From Cladosporium sp. IMV 00045 (lineage: Eukaryota; Ascomycota; Dothideomycetes; Cladosporiales; Cladosporiaceae): a stretch of 46,991 nt of DNA. The position numbers and the translations under genes were made by a program. Of this stretch, positions 19,679 to 27,936 are shown piece by piece. The stretch covers positions 1-46,991 of the forward strand of contig MSJI02000755.1 in the NCBI GenBank assembly GCA_001931905.2, in the 5' to 3' direction. The notes under the pieces are model-generated. The model saw nothing but the letters and a program-made list of their open reading frames with translations, searched no databases and was not told the origin of the DNA. How positions within the stretch are numbered: the first letter of the stretch is position 1; every line of letters begins with the position of its first letter.

Positions 19679-20214
19679 CGAATGAAGGAGGTTGAAGGAA
19701 TGAACACGAAAGACACGATGAATGCTTCACATCGGACCAAGCAAATACACAGCCAGTAATGCTCAATGACAATGATATCCAACACCCTGCAATTCAACAT
19801 CTTCTTAGCAAATTTACTTTCATGTAGCATAGTCAATGTGAAGTGATGGTCAACCCCAACCCTAACCCTTCGCTCGGCTGACGTCCAGGTTATCCCGGCC
19901 GTTATGGCGCAAACATCACACCGTTTACCGATTGTAATTTGAGTGTCACGAAGAGGACGAAATAACGTGGATATGTATATCATGTCCAGGCGCAAAATCA
20001 GCGAAAGGTCAGGACATGAAAGGAATGTTGCACTCTTGCACGGCCGAGAAAGGCAACGTCCAGACTTGCCCTTGCTTCTCCCCCGTGAATGGGGCAAATG
20101 CATGCAACACAAAAGCATCGAAAACATTCGACAACAGCGTGACAGCCCACGAATATATTTCTTGCTCTCCACGAGTCTATTATTTTCCCTTTTCTCCCTG
20201 ATCATTCCTCCCCA
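19679..20214. other. Convergent intergenic region, GH76 / MCT transporter
   Basis: About 540 bases of 3' flanks. Contains an AACCCTAACCC-type telomere-like word at 19852-19868. No gene is seen. Confidence 0.5.
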
Positions 20215-21665
20215 TCAAGCCTTCCTCACAACCACCAACCCGGTCCGACTCCACCTCGTGACCGCAATAAGCCCACTCCCCGCCAACAGCGTCCCGCCGC
20301 AGAAACACTGCAAGCCCGTCCAGTTCCCCTCACCCACAATAGCGCCCGCGAGGGGATTTCCAATCAAAACGCCCAACGCGGCGCAGAAAGTGTTCATGCC
20401 GATACGCCCCCCTACAGCGCCCAGATCGTCCGTGATACTGACCACGGTCGAGGGCTGGAGGGAGACGAACGCGCCGGAGAAAGCGCCGTAGAGCAGCGAC
20501 CAGACGATCAAGCCCGCGGCTGACGAGTGGATGGGGATCCAGCAGAAGCCCAGCAGACCGGCGACGACGGTGCAGAGAGTGAGGACGTTGAGAGGGCCGG
20601 CGAAGTCGGCTATGTAGGCTGGCAAAATGCGCCCGACGATGCTACCGGAGGAGAGCACGGGGAGCATGTAGAAGGCTAGTTTGGTGGGGAGGTTTCCTCG
20701 TGTTGAGCTGGCGAATTCGGAGACGTAGAAGAAGGGCACGTACAGGCCGATGAAGCCCACGAAGGAGGCGAGGCAGAAGAGCGTGAAGGGGAGTTCGCGG
20801 AAGCCGGTGAAGTCGATTATGGTCTTGCGGGGGGTGGGGAGGATTCGCAGGCGGATGCAGGCGCAGGGAATGGAGAGAGTGGCGAGCGCGATGAAACCCA
20901 TGACCCGTGTCGCCCAGCCGTAGCCGACTAAGGGTTGGAGTTCGTGGAAGACGATGGGGTAGATGACGCCGCCCAGACTGCTTCCTGACGCTGCGATGCC
21001 GATGGCGAAGGCGCGCTTGGTGCTGAAGTATTGCGGGATGATGGCGACGCTGACGATGAAAATGCAGCCTGCGCCGATGCCGATGCAGAAGCCTTGCGCG
21101 AGGAGGAGTTGGTAGTATCGCGTGCCCAGCGATGCCATCATGAGGCCGAAGGTGACCATGAAGGAGCCCGCGTAGACGATGGCTTTGGCATGGCCACGGT
21201 CGAAGAGAGGGCCTGCGAAGATGGTGACGCAGCAGGTCAGGAATGCTTGAATGGAGCCGATCCAGGATACGGCGCTGTTGTTGCTCTCTGGGATTAGAGT
21301 GCTGGTGTAGTAGACTTGGAATGCACCAAAGGCATTGAGTAGGCCCCTGTCGATCGTTAGCAGGAGGCTTGTGAGTCTGATGAGAAACCACAGCCATACC
21401 ATGAATTGAAGAACATGCAGAACCCCGCCAGCACCTGCAGCCACGCCATCGTGCCGCCATTTGGTATTGAGGGTTGGGCTGGGACTGATTGGTAGGAGAT
21501 GGCCGATTCAAGTGGTGCTCCTTCTGCGGCGTTCGCCGATTCCCCCTCCTCGGTGGTAGTAGGTTGGCCATGTTCCTCTTTGTCTTGTGTCGATATACTT
21601 GATGAATCGTGTACAGGTTTCTCCTCCACGCTCTCAAATGAAGTTCTCTTGACTTGGGTCGACAT
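20215..21665 (-). CDS. MFS transporter, monocarboxylate (MCT/MCH) type
   Basis: Two exons (21665-21400 and 21346-20215) with a 53-base GT-AG intron give 465 residues. The start chosen is the ATG opening MSTQVKRTSFESVEE; an in-frame ATG 25 codons upstream is less likely. A polar 70-residue cytosolic N-tail precedes twelve expected membrane helices. Family marks include GGTMAWLQVLAGF at helix 1, GAFQVYY, SWIGSIQAFL in helix 2, GPLFDRGHAK in the loop 2-3, and IIPQYFSTKRAFAIGIAASGSSLGG around helices 4-5. Fungal members include yeast MCH5 (riboflavin) and other uncharacterised carriers, and few truly move monocarboxylates, so the substrate is open. It is convergent with GH76 and divergent from the YAE1-like gene; no co-functional neighbour is seen. 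Confidence 0.88.
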
Positions 21666-22516
21666 TGCAGCGGCTGGTGTTGATACCAGACCACTGTTGG
21701 AATACGAGATAGAGATGGTGGTAATCCGAGTGGGAGGCACTGTGGATAGAGTTTGAAAGCAAGTAGCTTGTCACAAACCTGTGGCAACGGCATGACGGCG
21801 AACGCCATGAAATATATTATCTTTCCAGCTCACAATACCGAAGAGGCGTACCGAAGCAGTAAGCACGCCTCACATACCGGTTGTTGAGAGCGGCTCAAGG
21901 GGATCCACCCAGCCCTCGCGTGCCTCGAGAAGATTGCGTATCTTTCAAGTGAGAAGTCCGCTGCCCTGTCGCAGATTGTTGTCACGGTCGTGTCTTTCGG
22001 AGTACCGTGAGCACCCAGACGGTTCCATGCGTTCTAGCGTGGCGGGTTTCGGACGTGGTCGCTGCACAGCTGCGTTCGTTTCGGGAGTTGTGTTCGGCAA
22101 CTATGGGCGATGTGTCTGAATGCCTCGGTGGCATTGTTTTGGCACGCTTTTCTTGCGATTCTTTCTAGCGGGCACCTCACAAAGGTACCATTCAAGTACA
22201 TTCAGTCGATCCTGTCGCTGACTGCTGTAGGACAGGTACCTGAAGTAGGTTTATGGTAAGTTGCTGCTGTGAAAGGAAAGAGCACAGGTTCCTTAGGGCA
22301 GAATGCTTATCGCGGACAAGCTCAAACTAGGGCCGGCACCACGCTGGCGGGTTTGCCGACCTGACTTCATCGCTTCAAAATGAGTCTTTGCAACTGCCGA
22401 TATCCTTGGATGCCACATTTCATTACGCAGCCCCGGCACTTGTGAGATTGTCGCATTCACGAGCTACATCGCTGGGTTGCCAATCCCGCTTGCACGTCTT
22501 TCACAACGTAACAATC
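21666..22516. other. Divergent intergenic region, MCT transporter / YAE1-like
   Basis: About 850 bases between two start codons. Two GGTACC words occur near 22184 and 22236. I see no gene and no site I can assign. Confidence 0.45.
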
Positions 22517-23173
22517 ATGCTGCGTGAAGTCCCCTCCTTCGTGGTACATGCGCAAAACGAGCACGACGCCGATATGGACGTTCCTGCGGTACAACACGAG
22601 CAGCCAACTCACAACAACGAGCTGTTCGATGACATATTTGGGTCGGCGCCAGCATCGCCAGAGCTGAGCGGAAACGATGGTGATGATGCAGCTGTAGGGC
22701 GAGGGAACAACAATGAGGTGTCGGACATCCCGCGACTGAGGAGCAGACATGTCACGGAAGGATACAGAGAGGGAGTCGCCGAGAGCAAGGAGAAATACAT
22801 CCAAGCAGGATTCGACGAGGGTTACAGTCTGGGAGCGGAGTTGGGTCTCAAGGCGGGCTGGTGTTTGGGTGTGCTCGAGGGAGTATGCAAGGCTTGGGAG
22901 CAGGCGCGCTCAGAAAGTGGAAAAGAACCTTCTGCCTGTCTTGAAAATGGCATCAAGCCTGCTGAGCTGTATGCGAAGGCGCAGGATGAGTTGCAGATGC
23001 AGAAGCTGTTCGATCCTGCGTACTTTGGCTCCGATGGCATTTGGCTTTACGATGTGCCTGGTGCGGAGGAAGAGACTACATTCAGAGATGTTGCTCTGGC
23101 ACATCCTGTCCTCTCTCCATGGATGGCTACAACAATGTCGACTGCGAAGAGCTTTGGTCTGGTTGTTGCGTGA
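22517..23173 (+). CDS. YAE1: YAE1-like Fe-S cluster adaptor for ABCE1
   Basis: A single exon of 218 residues. The frame is open further upstream, but the ATG at 22517 (MLREVPSFVV) gives a normal length and precedes the acidic N-part (LFDDIFGSAPASPEL), typical of the family. The core, about residues 78-125, is the deca-GX3 repeat: glycines recur every four residues in HVTEGYREGVAESK, AGFDEGYSLGAELGLKAGW and LGVLEG. In yeast, YAE1 with LTO1 bridges the cytosolic iron-sulfur targeting complex to the ribosome-recycling ATPase RLI1/ABCE1. The C-terminal part, with LFDPAYFGSDGIWLYDVP, is less conserved. The stop is 260 bases before the next gene on the same strand. Confidence 0.8.
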   Translation: MLREVPSFVVHAQNEHDADMDVPAVQHEQPTHNNELFDDIFGSAPASPELSGNDGDDAAVGRGNNNEVSDIPRLRSRHVTEGYREGVAESKEKYIQAGFDEGYSLGAELGLKAGWCLGVLEGVCKAWEQARSESGKEPSACLENGIKPAELYAKAQDELQMQKLFDPAYFGSDGIWLYDVPGAEEETTFRDVALAHPVLSPWMATTMSTAKSFGLVVA

Positions 23174-23433
23174 AGCTTGTCGAAGCAATCATTCATTCAC
23201 TCTTTGAGCACGGGGCCAAATGCTCGGCGGTTAATTCACTTTGTCACGGGCTTGATTTCAATGAGGAAGGCACGAGCAATCGCTCTTTCCTTGTCCTTGC
23301 GCGCACTTTGAGCTGCGCTACGTCACGCCAATTTCAAATCACAACACCTGACGCGGGAGAACAACAACGTGACAACACAACTCTTGCAAACACCATCTCC
23401 GCAACCTCACACCAAAAGCCATCACCACGCAAG

Positions 23434-25092
23434 ATGGCCGCACCACGCTCGATTTTCGAGACACCATCAACCACGGGAGAGGAAGCACACTCCTCTCCCT
23501 CATCAAAGGTAAGTGAAGTGGAGGGGAGTGGAGGGGAGGAGCACGGCGGTGGGGAGGGTGGGGATGGGGATGGGGCGGGGAGTTCGGTGAGCAACTCTCC
23601 GTTGAGAGATCTGGAGATGTTGGCGGAGATGGAGGAGCGTGGCGGCGGCAGCAGCAGCAGCAGCAGCGGCGAGAGGTCGGTGAGCAACTCACCACTCAGA
23701 GATCTCGAGATGCTCGCCGAGTTGGAGGAGCGCTATGCGGGCGGCAGCTGGTCTGGGAGTGGCTCCCCACTGAGCAGCCTGCCCGCCCGCAGCGACTCCG
23801 ACGGCAGCGATGCGGCGACCGACTCTCCACCGAGAGATGCTGGCGTGGATGACAGCAGCAGCAACAGCAGCAGCAGTGGCAGAGATGCAGGCACCAGCGA
23901 CGACGAAGAGCTGTACGACGAAGATGAAGATGAAGACGAAGAAGAAGACGAAGACGAAGCACCAGCCGTTCCCTCTGCTCGCGACAGGCTGCTGGATGAT
24001 CTCGAAAACTATTTCATCGCGCCGGAAGACATGGAGGGCGTGCGCCATGACCTTTTCTCGGCATCCGACTCTGAGCTCTCCTCACTGGGATCCACCCCTG
24101 AGCCTAAAGATCCGGCGTTGCAAAGTCTTGAGCGCTGGAACAAGCTGCGTCAGAGACCCATCTGCGTCTGCAAGGGGTGGTGCTCTTGCGTGAAGTACAA
24201 GGCTTCCAAAAAATCCAGCAAGGATGTGCCAAGCGACAACTCAGATCTCCGCAACACCTCAATCGCCATGGACTCGAAGCTACCGAGTGAAACGCATCTT
24301 TCTGAGAACGCTTTGGCGGCAGAAACATTCCCGGAGAGCGCCATCAGAAGCACCCTGCACAGAGAGGTGGATGGAAACGCAGAGTACTCTTTGAACGAGC
24401 CGCCGTACTCGCACGTCCCCTCTTGGGACCAGCGTCCGAAGCCCCGCAGACCGCCTCATGGTTTCCAAGGTGTATGGATCCCCGAAGGCGAGCAAGCAAT
24501 CGAAGACATACTTGGCCATGGAGAGTCTGCCATGTTGGAACCGTACAAACAGGACAAGACCGCTGACAAAGCCAAGACTTCGCTGCAGCAGGTCGCGGAA
24601 GACGAACAAACCAACGACGGCGACTCCTACGCTTCTTCCGAGCCCATTGATGCACCCGAGCACGACAGTGACGATTCTTCTTCTACGGCGCACGGGAATG
24701 ACGATGAGCCATATCAGAACGGTGGCGACGGCGCCCACGACTCCATTGAGCTGGATGTGGACTACGACGATTTGCTTGGAGACGATGCTGAGGAAGGTGT
24801 TCAGAATGACGATATTGACATGGACCCATACGAGGCTGACGATGAGATGATGGAGAATGGCGTCGAGAATGGGGGCGCGAATGGCGGGCAGAATGTTGTC
24901 GGACACGGCGGCGAGGATATGCCAGTGGGGCATGGTAGCGAGAATGTTGGCGAGAGCGGCGACGTTGACATGGATACACACGAGGCGGGCGAGCAGGCAC
25001 ACGTCAACGGTGTCAGCTCCAGTGACGACGGCTTTGGCAATGGCTCTATTCCCAGAGGGCCGCAAGTGACTGACGGGAATAGCGATGAGTGA
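23434..25092 (+). CDS. Acidic, largely disordered protein with internal repeats, unknown function
   Basis: A single open frame of 552 residues from the ATG at 23434 (CGCAAGATGG context). An open extension further upstream overlaps the YAE1-like gene and is not used. No known domain is recognised. Seen in order: a repeated unit VSNSPLRDLEMLAE followed by M or L and EER (residues about 50-100, twice), poly-Ser runs, a DE-rich tract (about 160-180), a small Cys cluster CVCKGWCSC near residue 244, a moderately ordered part with PRRPPHGFQGVWIPEGEQAIEDIL (about 335-360), and a long Asp/Glu/Gly-rich C-terminus. A near-perfect splice donor (GTAAGT) occurs in frame at 23511, but the repeats continue in the same frame, so no intron is needed. 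Nuclear location is a guess from composition only. Confidence 0.65.
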   Translation: MAAPRSIFETPSTTGEEAHSSPSSKVSEVEGSGGEEHGGGEGGDGDGAGSSVSNSPLRDLEMLAEMEERGGGSSSSSSGERSVSNSPLRDLEMLAELEERYAGGSWSGSGSPLSSLPARSDSDGSDAATDSPPRDAGVDDSSSNSSSSGRDAGTSDDEELYDEDEDEDEEEDEDEAPAVPSARDRLLDDLENYFIAPEDMEGVRHDLFSASDSELSSLGSTPEPKDPALQSLERWNKLRQRPICVCKGWCSCVKYKASKKSSKDVPSDNSDLRNTSIAMDSKLPSETHLSENALAAETFPESAIRSTLHREVDGNAEYSLNEPPYSHVPSWDQRPKPRRPPHGFQGVWIPEGEQAIEDILGHGESAMLEPYKQDKTADKAKTSLQQVAEDEQTNDGDSYASSEPIDAPEHDSDDSSSTAHGNDDEPYQNGGDGAHDSIELDVDYDDLLGDDAEEGVQNDDIDMDPYEADDEMMENGVENGGANGGQNVVGHGGEDMPVGHGSENVGESGDVDMDTHEAGEQAHVNGVSSSDDGFGNGSIPRGPQVTDGNSDE

Positions 25093-26247
25093 AAATGATG
25101 GCTTAGCACTGGCAGGAATGGTCAGTGAAAGGGTTGGACACTGAGGCTGAGGAGGCACTGGACACGACTTTTGGAAATGCTGGGAGAGTGCATCTTCATT
25201 CCTTGCATCTGGCATGAGAGTCCTGAATTGGGTCCTGAATGAGCAATGCGATAATGCTCTGGCATAGGATTGCCACACTTGTACGTAGGCGATTTGCCAG
25301 CTCTCAGGCAATTGAAGAAAATGACACACTGTTTAACCGCACCTGCATGTTGTTTCCGTAAAGTGATGGCGGTCTGGGTTGAAGCATTCTTTAAGCGATG
25401 TACTGATGTTCCTCAGCTTTCGGTTCCTTAATGGTGGACGAGTCCATAATTCTTATCAGACCACAATCTTGATTCATCCAACATAGTGACATTCCGATGG
25501 AAGGGCGCCCAGATGTTCAGGCAGGTGTCAGAAAACTTCTCTTGTGAGCCCTCAATTTACTGCAAACATAGGTCGCGGCGCAGCATCTTGTCCGACAGAT
25601 CAAGAGACACTTGAACATTAGCACTTTTCACACTTTCCGTAGCCCGAACACCGTCTATTTCGTGCAGACACAGCATGTGGAGATGGAAAAGTACCTTCCT
25701 GTTCTTCCATCAGTCAAATGGCCCCAAGGTGACCCTCCGAGAGCTGCAGAACCTAGATAGAGTGAGCGATCAGCATGTTGCATTTTCTATTAAGTACTAC
25801 TATAGTGACATACCAATAGGGGAACCATGTCTACGCGAAGCGAGGCCGAAACTTCCAAGCCGCTTGGGGCTTTGTGCCAAGCCGTCTGTACAATATCGCC
25901 CAAGTCGGGGTGCATTAAACCGAAACATCACTTTATCCTTCAACTTCCACCTATCCTACGCGGATTTGTTCAAACGTGAGCGGCTAAGCATGCAGTGTGA
26001 CACGGCCATAGCTCTTGTAGGTGCGGACCGACTGAGGCCAGTTTCATTAATTCATCAAGGCATTCACGGTTTTGGCCTCTTCTAGGTAAAGCGCTTTGAC
26101 CAAGAAGAAGGGCATTATACACGCCATGGCCTGCTTGAGAAGTATATGTATTCGGCAGCGCTGCTCTTGATGAATGTAGGTAACTCACCACTCGATCGCT
26201 CTTAGTCAGTCTTTCTCGATTCAACCTTTTGGTACAACTATTTCACG
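25093..26247. other. Intergenic region upstream of the beta-helix gene
   Basis: About 1.15 kb, higher in A+T than the flanking genes. It marks the change from the housekeeping block to the accessory block. A 136-codon frame at 25675-26085 has no features. I see no gene, tRNA or repeat. Confidence 0.5.
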
Positions 26248-27312
26248 ATGACCAGGCTTTCTAAGTTCGCACCAGCGCTGGCGCTGGCTTCAGTTGCCAA
26301 CGCTCAGTGCGGCTCTGGCTCTCCTGAGGCTGTTGTCGACGGCGAGGACAACTCGTTCACCGCTGTTTACGGCGGTTCGGAAGTTTATGCTGGCTCTAAC
26401 TACCTCGAAGCCATTCAGGCCGCCCTGGAATCTGTCCAGTCGGGCGAACGCGTTTCTGTTCTCGCTTCTGGCTCTATTGGCGCTTCCACCATCGACATCA
26501 CCAGTGGCAAGACTTTCGAGATCTGTGGAACCCTCGATGTCGGCTTCAATAGTGGCCGTGGTGCCATCCGCGCAATCGACCAGTCGGGCGTTTCGATCCC
26601 GTACTTGACCATGACAGGAAGCCCTTACTTCGGCATGCAATTCTCCGGAGTCAGCGACCTCACACTTGGCCAAATCACCATGGACTTGAGCGACGGTTTG
26701 GCTATTCGCTTCGATCGCGATGGTGCGCCCAACTCCAATGTCGTAATGGATAGCATTCATGTCACGGGCGCTGGCTCCCACGCCGTGGAAACGTTCAACA
26801 TTGACGGCTTGACAATTGGCGAGGTCATCGCTAATGATGTCGGCGAATGCGGCCTTCTGATCCAAAATACCATCAACGCAGAAGTCGGCCTGGTTGAGGG
26901 CACCAATGTCGCCGCCGGTAGTGGATATGCCACCTTGCGCTTCGCCAACCGCAACGGCCGCTACCCCGACGGCAGCTACCCGGACAACATCATAATCGAC
27001 AGAGTCGTCTCGCGAGGTGGTGGACGCGGTATTTTCTGCGTGTCCGAGTCAGGCGGCGCCGTCATTCGCGACATTGACCTGCAGGACAACGGAAACAACG
27101 CCATTCTTATCGAAAATTGCTACAACGTGGACATTCAAGGTGGAAGCGTCAACGGAGGAGGCGAAGTGCGCATCGCTGCGAGGTCCGAGTTCGAGAACAC
27201 GAGTGGCATTTCCATGTCGATCGAGGTAAATGACAACAGTGTTCGCGAGAGCCCTTGCGGATCGAACATGAACCTCGATATCTCTGGAAACGCCGCTTTG
27301 GACATCTGCTAG
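26248..27312 (+). CDS. Secreted right-handed beta-helix protein
   Basis: A single exon of 354 residues. A clear signal peptide (MTRLSKFAPALALASVANA) would be cut before QCGSG. The body consists of successive strands with short turns, for example ISSGKTFEIC-like, VSIPYLTMTGSPYFGMQFSG, SNVVMDSIHVTGAGSHAVE, INAEVGLVEGTNV, DNIIIDRVVSRGGGRGIF and GAVIRDIDLQDNGNNAILIE, spaced at about 20-25 residues per turn. This is the pattern of parallel beta-helix (pectate-lyase-like) proteins. Cysteines near both ends (21, and the final residue, among others) may cap the helix. I cannot assign it to a polysaccharide lyase or hydrolase family, and no catalytic triad is obvious. A role in attacking plant or fungal polysaccharide, or as a structural secreted protein, is inference. 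Confidence 0.7.
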   Translation: MTRLSKFAPALALASVANAQCGSGSPEAVVDGEDNSFTAVYGGSEVYAGSNYLEAIQAALESVQSGERVSVLASGSIGASTIDITSGKTFEICGTLDVGFNSGRGAIRAIDQSGVSIPYLTMTGSPYFGMQFSGVSDLTLGQITMDLSDGLAIRFDRDGAPNSNVVMDSIHVTGAGSHAVETFNIDGLTIGEVIANDVGECGLLIQNTINAEVGLVEGTNVAAGSGYATLRFANRNGRYPDGSYPDNIIIDRVVSRGGGRGIFCVSESGGAVIRDIDLQDNGNNAILIENCYNVDIQGGSVNGGGEVRIAARSEFENTSGISMSIEVNDNSVRESPCGSNMNLDISGNAALDIC

Positions 27313-27714
27313 AGTTGCAGTACTTTTTCACAATGCTCTTAGCCTAGCGGACGCGGCAGGCACCTTTTTCTTTTGCATTCCCTTCAGTGCACGCCAATTG
27401 GCGTATTGCCTCAAGCTCCAGCCTTGTTACTTTATCATTCGTCATTTGGCAGATGTGTAGTATTATACCACTACTTGATATCAGTCTTCCTTTCGTAAAC
27501 CTCGTTCTCAATACTTTTCTTCAATCATATCTCGTGCCCGTAAGGCATCAAACGTACCTAGAGCTTGTTTTCTCCAGCTACGGCACTGCTTTCATCAGAG
27601 CGAATTCTTGTAGTGTCCAATCTGCGTTTTACAGCTCAGAGCGATGCCAAAAAATTTCAGCAACACCCCCACTACTGCAAAAAACCAGATCTTGGTGGCA
27701 AATGAATAAGATGC

Positions 27715-27719
27715 AAAAA
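27715..27719 (-). terminator. RNA polymerase III T-run terminator of the 5S gene
   Basis: Five T bases on the minus strand begin 7 bases after the 3' end of the 5S rRNA, the usual place and form of a Pol III stop. Confidence 0.75.
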
Positions 27720-27725
27720 GACAAC

Positions 27726-27845
27726 AACATACAACAGGCGGGATTCCCAGATGGTCACCCACTCTAGTACTAGTCGCCCGGTTCAGTGCTTATGTATGGC
27801 AGAGCGGACGGGATGCCCAGTTTTCACTGACCTATGGTCGTATGT
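27726..27845 (-). rRNA. 5S ribosomal RNA, intact
   Basis: Read on the minus strand, this 120-base segment begins ACATACGACCATAGG and ends GCCTGTTGTATGTT, so its two ends pair as helix I of 5S rRNA. Internal landmarks match fungal 5S: GGGCATCCCGTCCGCTC in the loop B/helix III part, the GCCATACATAAGC and ACCGGGCGACTAGTACT internal control region bound by TFIIIA, and GGGTGACCATCTGGGAATCCC at helices IV-V. The 120-base length is standard. It lies alone between protein genes, as 5S genes usually do in Pezizomycotina. The 5' end is 91 bases beyond the stop codon of the NLR-like gene and both are on the minus strand. Confidence 0.93.
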
Positions 27846-27936
27846 ACGAGAATGCTTCATTCGTAAACTCATGTATCTATTGTTGACTGACTCTAGCAAG
27901 GGAGGTCAATACCTCCCTACATGTAGATTGTTGAGG

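Larger units (their letters stand above)
27313..27936. other. Spacer between beta-helix gene and NLR-like gene, holds the 5S gene
   Basis: About 620 bases between the convergent beta-helix and NLR-like genes. The right part contains the 5S rRNA gene (27726-27845) and its terminator. The left part, 27313-27710, shows nothing else. Confidence 0.6.

Noticed and set aside
20642..21808. 388-codon frame on the minus strand overlapping the MCT transporter
   Set aside because: It is the shifted frame of the transporter: His/Arg/Pro-rich, without membrane segments.
23041..23433. N-terminal extension of the acidic protein into the YAE1-like gene
   Set aside because: It would overlap the end of the YAE1-like coding region, and the ATG at 23434 has a much better context.
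25675..26085. 136-codon open frame upstream of the beta-helix gene
   Set aside because: No recognisable features, overlapped by an equally open frame on the other strand.
27812..27844. A degraded transposon repeat shared with 34433-34465, altered by RIP
   Set aside because: The sequence is the 5' end of 5S rRNA, and the differences run in the direction opposite to RIP on the 5S strand.
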